This document shows, piece by piece, positions 53,767 through 63,500 of a DNA stretch of 64,000 nucleotides. The translations under genes and the position numbers were made by a program. The notes under the pieces were generated by a model. The model ran no database searches and had not been told where the DNA came from. It worked only from the letters and a program-made list of their open reading frames with translations. Location of the stretch: contig CM082584.2 in assembly GCA_040954595.2 (NCBI GenBank), positions 1,984,001 to 2,048,000 of the forward strand, written 5' to 3'. Positions within the stretch are counted from its first letter, which is position 1. Each line of letters begins with the position of its first letter. Source of the DNA: Balanoglossus misakiensis. Its lineage: Eukaryota; Hemichordata.

Positions 53767-54225
53767 TTCCCTATCCAGATGTTCCTCCAGCTGTTTGATC
53801 TCTGGATCTGACGAGTAAGAAAGGTAGCAGCAGTATAAGGCATGTGAAGTGGGAAGCTAGCTAAGGTGAAGGTGGGGTGGAGCTCTCCATAAGGGTGGAG
53901 CAGTGTATGCAACCTCATGAACTGACCTGGTTGATGCAACCTGGAAATGGCATCAGGAATGTGATTGAGTTTACCAGGAACATAAACTGCTTGAATGCTG
54001 AAGTTGTAAGAAGCTGAGAGCCAAAATAGAGAACGAAGCACAGACATCATGAATGGATGGCGACATGTCCCATTATTAAGCATACCCATAGCAGACATAC
54101 TGTCCGTGTGAATTACAACTCTATGATTTGCCCACACAGGTGCCCATCTTTGTGCTGCCACTGCAACAGCCAGCACCTCTTTGTAATTAATATGAAGTGT
54201 GAAGTAGATGGCCAGTCAGCCCACC
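53676..54225 (-). pseudogene. Ngaro RNase H domain, frameshifted from the RT
   Basis: Continues the RT polyprotein in another frame. The RT frame supplies TDVHTDASNTAAGAYFRG with the first catalytic Asp. Near 54215-54225 the frame changes, and this segment reads NYKEVLAVAVAAQRWAP (Glu), VVIHTDSMSAMGMLNNG (Asp) and LNHIPDAISRLH (last Asp). The frame runs on to 53676, overlapping the recombinase frame, and a second frame change near 53800-53850 links the two. Whether the changes are mutations or programmed shifts cannot be told from one copy; at least the first splits a catalytic domain and looks like damage. Confidence 0.8.
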
Positions 54226-55441
54226 TGGTGTACACCCAATCCCCCCTAAAATAAGCACCGGCAGCGGTGTTGCTAGCATCTGTATGCACATCAGTTATAG
54301 GGTCTGTATTCAGAATCTTGCAAGTGCCATTAAAATGTGGTAAAAAGCGAATCCACCAATCAAGATCGGCCTTAAATTCCCTACCAAGGATAACTTTATG
54401 AGAAGGTTGGCGGAGATTATTAATGCAATCCAGGATGCGACGGAGGAAAGTCCTACCTCCGACAATGACCTGGCAAGCCCAGTTTAATTTCCCAGCAAGG
54501 AATTGCAGCTGGCGGCGGGATGCACGTGTTTTTGTGTGAAAAATAAGCAGCAATGAATAAAGCTCATGAAGCTTTGGCAGCAGCAAGGCAACAGTAAAAG
54601 CGCGGGTATCAATTTCAATACCTAAAAATACTAACCGTTGAGTGGGTCTCTTAACCTTACCCCAAGCAATAGCAAACCCTAACTTACGAAGCAATGAAAT
54701 AAGGGTGTTCAGGGCAATTTGGCACTCCTGGTAAGTATCTGCAACAATGAGGAAATCATCAAGGTAGACCACTAAACAAACATAACCCTTGCGATGCATC
54801 ATCCTACGCACAGCTTGGGTGAGACGGTGAAAAATGATGGGGGCCTTTTTGGCTCCAAATGGGAGCCTTGTGTCGAACATATAAGTAGCCTCTTGCATGT
54901 TAGAAAAGGTCCATTTCAACCCAGTAGCACTATAATTAGATGGATGGATACGGACAGACCTGTATGCAGACTTCAAATCCACCTTAGCTAAAAAGGACCC
55001 TGGCTTAATTAATTTGGTGGCCTCCCCAAAGGTTTGGAAGGAAAACGAAGGATTAGTTGCATAGTCGTTGACTGCAAAATTGGGCGGTTGACTGCAATCA
55101 TGAATCAGTCTAACATCTGGTGAGTTTTGTTTGGGAATGGCCCCCAGTGCGCTTACAATAGTTGGTTTGTCAGATGTGACCTCATAACGACCTTCACTCA
55201 ACTCAACCAAAATTTGTTCCTCCACTGCAACACGAAATGAGGGGTCCGTTGCAGATTTGTAATTATTTGTCTCAGCAGGGCGGATATTAGAACCAGGATC
55301 GACAATGCAAAAACCCTGTTCAATCCCGTCAAGAATAAAATCTTTGTCTGGGTCATTGGGGAAAATTTCAGTAACCCAGGCTTCATAACGTAAGGCTGAA
55401 GGGAAGGGGGGAGGGGTGGGCAGGTCAGTTACCCTTGAAGT
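54113..55441 (-). pseudogene. Ngaro reverse transcriptase (5' overlap with gag)
   Basis: The frame is open from about 55441, where it overlaps the gag end, and has no early ATG before MEEQ at 55225. It begins TSRVTDLPTPPPFPSALRYE, then WVTEIFPNDPDKDFILDGI, a linker often seen before Ngaro RTs. From MEEQ: LGAIPKQNSPDVRLIHDCS (28-46), FLAKVDLKSAYRSVRIHP (78-95, catalytic Asp83), FDTRLPFGAKKAPIIFHRL and CLVVYLDDFLIVAD (150-163) with the catalytic Asp pair. The RT core is complete. The frame ends with the start of RNase H and then shifts near 54215. Confidence 0.88.
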
Positions 55442-56757
55442 GGCTTGTTCTCGCTCTTTGGTTCCCCCCTGACAAGTTTGGGTGGTTGATTTTGGAATGG
55501 CCCTTTTTGCAATCCAAACATATATGACTGTAATTACATTTTACCCCGAACTTGCAATCCCCTTTATTGTAACCGATACAAATGGGTTGTCCTGTCTTGA
55601 CATCAACGGGCGCCGCAGAAGTAGACTTACCATTTTTGACCAGATATGACCCCCGTGCTTTGTTTTGCACTGCCCCTTTTTCCCTCAAATACACAGTGGA
55701 CAAATGTTGGGAGTCAGTTCCCCATGGTAAATTATAGGCTGCTTGTAGTTTACGGAACTCCCGATCATAATGCAAAACAGACACCCATTCATATCGGTCT
55801 GCCAGTTGACACACTTTAATGGTGTATGCTGAATACTCTTGTACTTGAGTAAGGTTGTAATTGTGCTTTGAAATGAGTTCGTACAAAATGCGAACCATTG
55901 CTGAGGGGTCACCGACCCTAATTTTGGTTTTGATGGACCCGATTCAAACACCAGTTTGTTTTCCCCACTCCAAAGGCCAGCACTTTTTGGTCGACCTTAG
56001 CCTGTAGGGAGCTTGGTACATAGTCAACAATGTCATAAAATTTCAAACCTGCCATGGACGCCGGTTTTAAATACACCATTTGTTCTAAGTCCATGCGCTG
56101 AGGTATCTTCCTGGGCGGGGTCAGGTCATTGTTCAGTGGTCCCGCGTTGATATTCAACGCCTGAAGCAGCGAGTCCAGTCCAACTTCTCCTCGACTTGCC
56201 TGTTGTGCCTGTTCGGAGTCGACGGTCTTCGCGCTCGCTGAACTGGCTTCGTGGGAGTCTGATGTACTGGGGGCCACCATGTTGTCTGTGTATTGTTGTC
56301 CGGCCGTCGTATGCGAGGGCGCACGGTTCCGGTCAGCGACTTGGGTGGCATCTCGATCTCCCGCCACATCTGCCCGTCGAGCGGTCGTACGTTTCTGTGA
56401 GGCAAGCTCGATAAGCGCTGCGTCCAATTGCCGAAACTGGGCAAGAGGAGATATCTTCATGAAATATAAATCGTCATGCTGAATTAATCTGACCACTTGC
56501 ATCGTAGTAAACCCGTTGGCCGCTAACACATTCAGAGTTGGCAGTAAGATCCCATGTTGATCGGCCCAGTTTTGTACTTCAGAGTCCGGCGCGGGCACTG
56601 ATTCAGGTACAGACCCAGATATAACGAGCGAAGGATCAGGCACCGGCCTACCCGTAGGTAGCGTTTGAGGTGTCTTCAGCGTTGCCCTTTTTTCTCGCCA
56701 GTCCGACGCGGCAAAAGTAGCAGTGTCAATCGGGGGAGCGTTCGAGCCAAGTCTCAA
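55425..56757 (-). pseudogene. Ngaro gag-like protein with CCCH-type finger, two frameshifts
   Basis: First part (56757 to about 55970): disordered start, then WADQHGILLPTLNVLAANGF and QVVRLIQHDDLYFMKISPLA, Ser/Ala/Arg-rich linker, PRKIPQRMDLEQMVYLK, KFYDIVDYVPSSLQ. A frame change near 55970 gives FESGPSKPKLGSVTPQQW, and a second near 55905 gives ILYELISKHNYNLTQVQEYS and YEWVSVLHYDREFRKLQ. The end holds CIGYNKGDCKFGVKCNYSHI then CLDCKKGHSKINH, a CCCH-like plus Cys/His finger pair common in Ngaro ORF1 proteins and suited to RNA packaging. It ends at 55425 inside the RT frame. Confidence 0.8.
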
Positions 56758-56911
56758 AACTGTGGATAAGGTAGGTTAGCGATAATCTCAGAAATCGTGA
56801 CAATACCTCTGAATGGGTCAGTTCCGCTGTCTCAAGGATCGTGAAAGTCAAAGTGTACCACTTGAATAAACGTACAGTCCGCTGTCAGTGTCGCTTGACA
56901 CTACGGAAGGG

Positions 56912-57078
56912 AATAGCGTCCCGTGTCCAGCCTGCTGCTCCGCCGAATGCAAAAGTGGCAATGACAAGCCCGGGAAACTTTCCCTCCGGCGGGCTTCAGA
57001 CAGCATATGATTGGTGGGCACATGGACCCCTACTGTCCCCACCGCGCCTTAAACAGCGCTCACTTAGAGCTACTCCTT
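56912..57078. repeat. Ngaro split direct repeat A1
   Basis: 167 bp matching 52458-52624. Its outer end (57078) is the element border, followed by TACATCGCT of the host site. Confidence 0.95.
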
Positions 57079-57092
57079 TACATCGCTGACCC

Positions 57093-58150
57093 AGTGTTTT
57101 CTCCAGGATGTTGAGAGAAGGGGGGAATGTTCCCCCTTAGTCTAAAATTAAGGGGGGATTTGGTCAAAATAGGGGGGAATCATGATTTGCATAATTTATG
57201 TTACTTAGGTAAATATCAAGTAATGACCATTTTGAATAATAAATTAGTAGGTTTTGCAGAGGAACAATCCAGCTTGCATAACTTTCAGGGCGTGTAATTT
57301 AAAAAATGCTGGAGAGCTGAAAATAACTTTCCTGAAATTTTTTACACAAGTGGTAGGAGAGTGACTAAGAACTGCTCCCCTGGCAAGGAGAGTGAAATGA
57401 ATAAAATGAATGCAACTGCAAAAACAATAGTGTCTTTCTTTAATACTATACCTGGGAAAAAATTATCTTGTTTGCTTTTAAAAGTTTCAGTTTAGCTGCC
57501 AAAATATTAGATTGTGAAACCATTAATAGTGGAATAAATTGAAGTGGTATATTTTCCTTCAGATTTCTGCAGTACACTTCCCCATCTGTACGTGGCTAGG
57601 CACACTACTCAAAGTAAACAGTCTCTGTACATATTGAATGACTTTCCTTCCTAAGTAAGAAAACGAGGTCACGGAAAAATTATACATCCTTGATAATCGC
57701 CATGGCATGAACGCAGTTCTCTTAATTTGCACAAAATTGTTACGTTCTGCCAACCCAATTTCAAAGGTCACCATAACAACAAGTTCACTTGAATGTGTGC
57801 TCTAAATTTAGACGGTGTCCAGATAGAACTCTTTGGCTGTTCCAATAATTGCACACTATAGCCCTGGAGCTAAAGTACACATAATTGAATGTGAAAGACA
57901 TCTACAACATAGTTTTGGGGGTGGGAAGTTAAAATGTATAGGCCAGCATGCAGTAATATCGGCCATTTTCCCAGTGTTTTGACTGACAGTGCATGCTATG
58001 GAGGCATGGACGCACAAGTACTGGCTAGGTGGGCTGCTCTAGAAAGGGGCGATTGAATCGCCCCTTGTAACAAGTTCAAGGGGCGATTCAAGTGTAAAAG
58101 AGGGGGAATCGAGGGGGAATCACGCAATCGCACGTCCTGGAGAAAACACT
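57093..58150. mobile_element. hAT-like non-autonomous element, 1.06 kb
   Basis: Inverted ends AGTGTTTTCTCCAGGA (left) and their complement (right). The flanks GCTGACCC (57085-57092) and GCTTACCT (58151-58158) form an 8-bp duplication with two mismatches. It is absent from unit 2, where GCTTAC leads straight into the TTACCTCACCC donor. The ends and 8-bp TSD fit the hAT superfamily. It is non-coding, with G-runs near both ends (AAGGGGGGAATG; GGGGCGATTCAAG). It sits only 6 bp from the Ngaro-like element. Confidence 0.75.
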
Positions 58151-58156
58151 GCTTAC

Positions 58157-58212
58157 CTCACCCAACATGGCAGCCAATTGTTTTGCAGTAAATCCACTGT
58201 AATTAATACTAT
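58157..58212 (-). pseudogene. Gln-rich gene unit 1, exon 1 of the unit
   Basis: Short exon ending at a GAG/GTAAGC donor, reading SINYSGFTAKQLAAMLGE. Unit 2 has E for K. The acceptor is uncertain (TCAAG/AT assumed). Ends in phase 0, whereas exon 2 begins in phase 1, so another exon must lie between, or the boundary is wrong. Confidence 0.45.
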
Positions 58213-58310
58213 CTTGACTTGGCAAGGGATGTGGAGGAGAGTTGCAGATCAATATACAATGTTTCTGTTCATATATAGACTAGATTGCATGTATAGCTCA
58301 ACAGAATAAT

Positions 58311-58456
58311 ATTGAAGGTCAGAATGCTTTTGATGAGGAAACAACACACCAACTGCGAGATTATATCTTCTTTGGAGAATTCAATCATTTCATGTTTGTC
58401 AAGATACTTTGCAACTGGTGTATTGTTCTCTCATCAAAAGCATTCTGACCTTCAAT
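58311..58456. repeat. 146-bp hairpin element, unit 1 copy
   Basis: Inverted ends ATTGAAGGTCAGAATGCTTT ... AAAGCATTCTGACCTTCAAT around a unique middle. The same hairpin is at 62846-62992 in unit 2, so it predates that duplication. Confidence 0.8.
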
Positions 58457-58465
58457 ATGACCAGA

Positions 58466-58672
58466 CTGTAAAACGGATTATTTTCATGAAAGGAAATTTT
58501 TCGCGACATTAAAAGACCAAACTGTTACGCGAGGATTAATTTTCACATTCTCGTATTTCATTGCATCTTTATCTACGAAAAACATTTCACGCGACTTTTT
58601 ATTTTCACGTTTGTTGGTTCTCGCATATTTCGCGAAAACTTTATTGCTCGCAAAAACAAACTGTTTTTTGTG
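58466..58672. mobile_element. 'CTGTAAAAC' MITE beside the hairpin, unit 1 copy
   Basis: Starts CTGTAAAACGGATTATTTT; the right end has decayed. It corresponds to 62997-63201 in unit 2, where both ends are intact. Confidence 0.7.
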
Positions 58673-59288
58673 GTATGGTAATTTAACAGTAAAACACAGG
58701 TGCAAGCTTTCTCTTATTGTGAGTATGGCAGAGAAAGTTTTTGAGTGCTGTCGAAATTCTCTGGCAAACACTGAAGGATTATGGAACTGAAAATGTTGAT
58801 ATTATACAGTGAAACCTGTCAATAAGACATCTCTCTAATCAGTACACCACTCTATTAAGGAAAGATTGTTCAAGACAGAAGTAATAGTTGAAATAGATGC
58901 ACATTTCTATTAAAGGGACAAAGTCTCTCTCTCGCTGCCCTTTTTTTCCATTATGTTTGATACAAGAGACATTTTATGTTAATGTACATATGTATATGTA
59001 GTGAATGAATGTTCAACCATACACAATTTCCATCCCGCTTGAATGATATGAGCATAAAAACTCGCCCAAAATGAATAAATGATAGAGACCGATTGTTCAT
59101 ATTGGTGAGGTTTTTTTCACTCTCGTGGCTACAAGCAGGGTGGAAGTTGTGTGTGGTCATGACACTGGCGTATTATACCATTGATGGAGGATATGAAAAG
59201 GGGAACTTGAAAATTTTTTTCCTCCGGTTTTGGCAATGTATAATCGAACTCATGGTAAATGACTGCCATGGCAACATAACATATATGA
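58673..59288. other. Boundary of units 1 and 2
   Basis: 58673-58980 matches 63202-63495 plus the window end. From about 59150 the sequence matches 47040 onward, so the tandem copy begins close to 59000-59150. No exon seen. Confidence 0.55.
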
Positions 59289-59449
59289 CAGTCAACTATG
59301 TGTTTGTGGCCACCTCTATGTAGTGGCAACTTTGTTTCATTTCATGTACATGTACATTGCACATTTATTGACCAGTCTATAGAAGCCACCTGTCTATAAA
59401 TGTCAGTTTTGGAAGTCCCTTGACTGGCCAGTATAGACAGGTTTGACTG
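59289..59449. mobile_element. MITE 'CAGTCAAACCTGTC' family, unit 2 copy
   Basis: Counterpart of 47185-47347: CAGTCAACTATGTG ... GACAGGTTTGACTG with TA on the right. Confidence 0.7.
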
Positions 59450-59456
59450 TACCTAC

Positions 59457-59622
59457 CTCTTTGTGGCCATTTCTGTCGTGACTGTGAGTTGATAGGATTC
59501 ACAGCAGCAATTGGTGGCATCTTACTGAACTGACTAGCATTTGCCATTTGCATGACACCCTCTGCGGCTTTCAGTGCAGCAGCTGGTGCATGCTGGGAAG
59601 TCATCTTTGGTGGTGAAGTTGC
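59457..59622 (-). CDS. Gln-rich gene unit 2, exon 5
   Basis: A 166-bp exon, TTGGACAG acceptor, GTAGGT donor, phase 0 in and 1 out. It reads ATSPPKMTSQHAPAAALKAA, EGVMQMANASQFSKMPPI, AAVNPINSQSRQKWPQR. The frame is open. The upstream exon 4 ends in phase 0, so the two join cleanly. Ala/Met/Gln/Ser-rich, with a possible short amphipathic helix (ALKAAEGVMQMAN). No domain recognised. It is the intact counterpart of 47355-47538. Confidence 0.65.
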
Positions 59623-60025
59623 CTGTCCAAAAAGAGTAACAAACCTAGTTAATATGAAGCATTATCAAGGCCAGTATTCAAAACCCCATTTTAAATTCAT
59701 GACTTCAATTTTTGATTCGATGTTGAGCTTGCAACTCTCTAAGTCCTATTTTCAACACACATACCCACATTAGGGCTTATCAACATTAATCTCATTAAAA
59801 ATTGAAATTGATCACTGAGTCTCAGGCATTATCCAAAAGAGTCTTTGCATTCACAGAGTGGGTTTCTAGCAACCAAAACAGAAGTTTTGAATGTGTTTTG
59901 AAACAATAGTTTACTGTATAGAAAATGGTAACACAAGGCTATGTGAAACAGTCATAAAAAGCTTTCAATTCACAAGATGGGTAACTAGAAACAGCTAATT
60001 TAAATCACATAGACAACAACTGTAC

Positions 60026-60288
60026 CTGAGTGGACAAAAATTGTCTCATGGGGATACTTGAGGCAGTCACATTGGGTTGTTGTGTCCTGTTTGCTGTGAC
60101 AGTGGATACTGGTTGGTTTGGTAAACTGGTAGGCTGGGCAACAGGCATTGATGACCTTTTACCTTGGCCCTGCATCTGGGGCTGACTCGGTTGAGTCAGT
60201 TTCTGTTGAGAGGATGACAGTTGTTGTGGAGACTGACTTCCAATTTGACTTGGTCGTCCAGGTAACAGATGATTAGTTGGTGTGGCAT
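60026..60288 (-). CDS. Gln-rich gene unit 2, exon 4
   Basis: A 263-bp exon, TTACTGCAG acceptor, GTACAG donor, phase 1 in and 0 out. It reads ATPTNHLLPGRPSQIGSQSP, QQLSSSQQKLTQPSQPQM, QGQGKRSSMPVAQPTSLP, NQPVSTVTANRTQQPNV, TASSIPMRQFLSTQ. It is disordered and rich in Gln, Ser and Pro, as in transcriptional coregulators. The frame is open, and the phases match exons 3 and 5. Confidence 0.68.
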
Positions 60289-60323
60289 CTGCAGTAAAAA
60301 GATCTAGTTGATTTATTTATGAA

Positions 60324-60514
60324 CTGTAAAACGGGAAATTTCTGTGACAAGAAATTTTCGCAATATCAATAGAGACAGCTGTTATGCTACAATTAAATTT
60401 CGCATTCTTATATTTCACTAACTTCACCAATATCCCCGAAAAACATTTTTATATGACTTTTTAATTCGCATTTGTTGGTTCTCGCGAAGTTTACAAAAAT
60501 TTCCCATTAGACAG
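60324..60514. mobile_element. 'CTGTAAAAC' MITE, unit 2 copy
   Basis: Same element and position as 48326-48516. Confidence 0.75.
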
Positions 60515-60969
60515 TAATTCATCAATCGCAAACACAGAAAATATGTCTAGTAGAAAGACTAGAACAGGTGCAAATCACCTCTACAAAGCCAGTCTCCCAA
60601 GAGCAATGAGAAGTAAAGTGCCTCGCTCAAGGGCACAATATCGCGGTCATGAAGTCACCATCCTCAGATAGAAAATCCACTGTAGGAAATTTTTCTGATC
60701 GATGCACCTGGTCCTGCACATATTTCCTACTTTGAATACCCCATGATTCTCTGTTTCTCTGTTCATTCTACGTGTACAGCTGATGAAGGGGACTACAGCT
60801 CATGCTGTATTTTCAACTCGTTGATCACAGAGTGCTATATAACTTTAACTAATATTGTAGTGAAGATCAACATGGCAATATTCTACTATATCTCACACTT
60901 CACTTGGTGGTCTAATTATGTGCGGACCTAATTTGACAAATGTCTCATAAGCAACACTGGAGACTTTAC
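60515..60969. other. Intron of unit 2 with the empty Crypton site
   Basis: Matches 48517-48889 and then 50799-50865 of unit 1. The junction TTCTACTATATCTCACAC at 60881-60898 is the uninterrupted Crypton target. Confidence 0.8.
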
Positions 60970-61164
60970 CTGGAGTTGAACTCCCAACAGTTGATTTGAG
61001 AGGATTTGAGGTCATACTGGAGGTAGATGCTGTAAACATGGTAACTGTTGATGCGGGTTTCAATGGCTGTGTTGTGGTAGTGGTTGTAGACACTGAAGTG
61101 GTTGCTATGGTTTTAGGTTTCACGATGGCAACCTCTTATGTATCACCACTTGACACAGATTTTT
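60970..61164 (-). pseudogene. Gln-rich gene unit 2, exon 3 (same TAA as unit 1)
   Basis: A 195-bp exon, phase 1-1. It reads KSVSSGDT, TAA, EVAIVKPKTIATTSVSTTTT, TTQPLKPASTVTMFTASTSS, MTSNPLKSTVGSSTPG. The TAA at codon 10 is in the frame demanded by exons 2 and 4. The internal AG after ACATA, 30 bp in, could act as the real acceptor (phase preserved, E-V-A-I-V-K). If so, the exon is 61134-60970 and intact. It is classed as broken only under the first-AG reading. Confidence 0.5.
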
Positions 61165-61701
61165 CTGAAACACAATCATGAGAAAAATTGAAGATTATAG
61201 AGTTGATGTGAAATTCTTCTGCGGATTTACACAATGTCACTAAACTTGTCTTGAACCTGTACCAGTGTTTCATCCAGGATGCAACCATGGAAACTGATTT
61301 CTCATCTACCAGCAATTTTCAGGAGGATGTGTAATTCATTGGCCAGGCATTGACATGATGGGGAATAAAATGCTTGGCTTGTGAAAGTACTGCAACAGAA
61401 TACACTGCATCACTCGCGAAAATAACTTCTGTAAGGCACAGTTCGTGTGCAGAGGTCATGAAGTACTATCATATTTAGTATTAGCCAACCAAGAGCGCAT
61501 AATAATTTGTGATGTGTAATAAATATTATTAAATATATTACAACCATTTCATGGAAGTACCGATTTCGAGTAACATTTTAACAAACCACAAAATGATGAA
61601 TTGGTTGTAAATGGCCACATAAACAAGTTATATATTTGACCTGTGAACTTTAGAATCAGGATGGTATGATTGCAAATATTTGCATAGCAACAGATACCTA
61701 C
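61165..61701. other. Intron between unit 2 exons 2 and 3
   Basis: Counterpart of 51061-51589; nothing else seen. Confidence 0.6.
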
Positions 61702-61848
61702 CAGCAAGTTGATAACCTTTGAGAAGTATCATGTGGTGTGGATCAGCCGCATAATCCTTCATAGGTACCATCTGTACTTCACGCTTTGTTGCTAAGTTTT
61801 TGGAGTTCAGGCAGTTTGCGGGGTGATATGATTGAGGAATGGACTCCT
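61702..61848 (-). CDS. Gln-rich gene unit 2, exon 2
   Basis: A 147-bp exon, phase 1-1, TTGACACAG acceptor and GTAGGT donor, open frame. It reads ESIPQSYHPANCLNSKNLAT, KREVQMVPMKDYAADP, HHMILLKGYQLAG. It is the most conserved-looking part of the unit, differing from unit 1 by one residue (C/G). No family recognised. Confidence 0.68.
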
Positions 61849-62269
61849 CTGTGTCAAAATACAACATTTGCTAAGAATCAAAATGTGGCATCCACATGTG
61901 AAGTCGTTACTGATGCAACAAAAACAATTCAAAATTCAAAACAAAGAGTTTTTGAGACTTGAGTTGTTGTCATCTTTTTGAAGACAATCCGAACATTGGG
62001 CATTCCTCATCTTTAATAAAAAAATAGTTGCCCCCAGCAAATATACAAGTTCAATTTAATAATCACATACATTCTAGAAAATGTTCCCAAAACGATGCAT
62101 TTAGATGTAAAACACATTTCAATCAATCAAAGTTTATTATAAAACCAGATTCCAAGAAAATACAGCTGTTCAATGGGGCTTAGTGTTTTTTTTCATCTTC
62201 CCTTGTCAGGTTGATCTGACTATTGTTAGTATGCAGTGTTGTATGAAATGTTTTACATCGCTTACTTAC
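61849..62269. other. Intron of unit 2 with the empty Ngaro and hAT sites
   Basis: AAATGTTTTACATCGCTTAC at 62247-62266 is uninterrupted. The Ngaro-like element lies after AAATGTTT in unit 1 and the hAT-like element a few bases beyond. Confidence 0.8.
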
Positions 62270-62325
62270 CTCACCCAACATGGCAGCCAATTGTTCTGCA
62301 GTAAATCCACTGTAATTAATACTAT
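62270..62325 (-). CDS. Gln-rich gene unit 2, first exon of the unit
   Basis: Reads SINYSGFTAEQLAAMLGE before a GAG/GTAAGT donor. It looks like part of an amphipathic helix (TAEQLAAMLGE). The acceptor is uncertain: TCAAG/AT is assumed, and TTGCCAAG/TC is another choice. The exit phase 0 does not match exon 2, so a missing micro-exon or wrong boundary is likely. Confidence 0.42.
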
Positions 62326-62845
62326 CTTGACTTGGCAAAGGATATGGAGGAGAGTTGCAGATCAATATACAATGTTTCTGTATTGGTGTGCTGTATACAA
62401 AGAGAAGATAAAACAATATTTTGTTATTGGCAGTATTGTCAGTCAGTGTTTTTTTTTAACCCTTCCACCCCAATTCCCTCTTCAGAGGTCCAACCTTACC
62501 ATAGAAAACAATGCTGTTGGACTGAACCATTGTGGTGATCAGGGTAATGTAACCAGGGTTCCCCAGTCATTTTGTTAGCATTCCTTATGGTACCATAAAT
62601 GCAGTCATATTAATGGTAAGACAGGTGTTACATGGGGTTTCAAAATCACTTATTGCTCCCCCCCCCCCAACAATAGCCAAAATACTGTCAATGTTATCCA
62701 AATTCTTATTTCACACCTGTTACAACTAACAAAGTATCTGTCGCAGTCATTTTATGCTCTTTTAGTATTTAGGATATGTTACCGATGATAAAATCGCCTC
62801 TGAACATATATAGACTAGATTGCATGTAAAGCTCAAGAGAATAAT
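62326..62845. other. Intron/flank with a dispersed 'AGAGGTCCAACCTTACCATA' block
   Basis: 62480-62540 (AGAGGTCCAACCTTACCATAG ... GGTGGTG-type end) recurs near 15340-15392, so it is a small dispersed repeat. A C-run occurs at 62659-62668. No gene seen. Confidence 0.5.
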
Positions 62846-62992
62846 ATTGAAGGTCAGAATGCTTTTGATGAGGAAACAACACACCAACTGCGAGATTATA
62901 TCTTCTTCAGAAAATACCATCATTTTTATGTTAGTCAAGATACTTTGCAACTGGTGTATTGTTCTCTCATCAAAAGCATTCTGACCTTCAAT
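62846..62992. repeat. Hairpin element, unit 2 copy
   Basis: ATTGAAGGTCAGAATGCTTT and its reverse complement at the two ends. Same as 58311-58456. Confidence 0.8.
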
Positions 62993-62996
62993 ATTA

Positions 62997-63201
62997 CTGT
63001 AAAACGGATTATTTTCGTGACAGGAAATTTTTGCGATATTAAAAGAGGCAACTGTTATGCGAGGATTAATTTTCATGTTCTTGTATTTCATTGCATCTTT
63101 ATCTCCGAAAAACATTTTACGCAACTTTTTATTTTCACATTTTGTTGGCTCTCGCGTATTTCGCAAAAATTAGTTGCTTGCGAAAATAACCCGTTTTACA
63201 G
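62997..63201. mobile_element. 'CTGTAAAAC' MITE, best-preserved copy
   Basis: 205 bp with TA-CTGTAAAACGGATTATTTT at the left and AAAATAACCCGTTTTACAG-TA at the right. Reference copy for the family. Confidence 0.85.
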
Positions 63202-63495
63202 TATTTTGTGGTGTGGTAATTTAACAGTAAAACACAGGTGCAAGCTTTCTCTTATTGTGAGTATGGCAGAGAAAGTTTTTGGCTGCTGTCAAAATTTTCT
63301 GACAAAGACATCCAGAAGGATTATGAAACTGAAAATGTTGATAATACAGTGAAACCTGTCAATTAATACAGACATCTCTCTAATCAGGACACCTCTCTAT
63401 TAAGGAAAGATTGTTCAAGACAAGAGTAATGGTTTGAATAGAATATTACATGCACATTTCTGTTAAAGGGACAAAGTCTCTCTCTCGCTGCCCTT
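63202..63495. other. Unit 2 flank matching 58673-58945
   Basis: Non-coding. It ends at GTCTCTCTCTCGCTGCCC, where unit 1 continues directly into CCATTATGTTTGATAC. Confidence 0.6.
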
Positions 63496-63500
63496 TTTAG

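Larger units (their letters stand above)
52178..57078 (-). mobile_element. Ngaro-like YR retrotransposon with split direct repeats
   Basis: A 4,901-bp element in minus orientation. Unit 2 reads AAATGTTTTACATCGC at 62247-62262, so the insertion left no target duplication. In element orientation the order is A1 (57078-56912), coding region, B1 (52761-52625), A2 (52624-52458), a 143-bp spacer and B2 (52314-52178). This is the A1-B1A2B2 split direct-repeat layout of PAT/Ngaro-type elements. The B-A junction CCTT/AAGGCAC equals the two element termini joined. The coding order is gag with a CCCH-like finger, RT, RNase H, YR, with no methyltransferase domain, which favours Ngaro. Several frameshifts make it defective. 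Confidence 0.93.
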
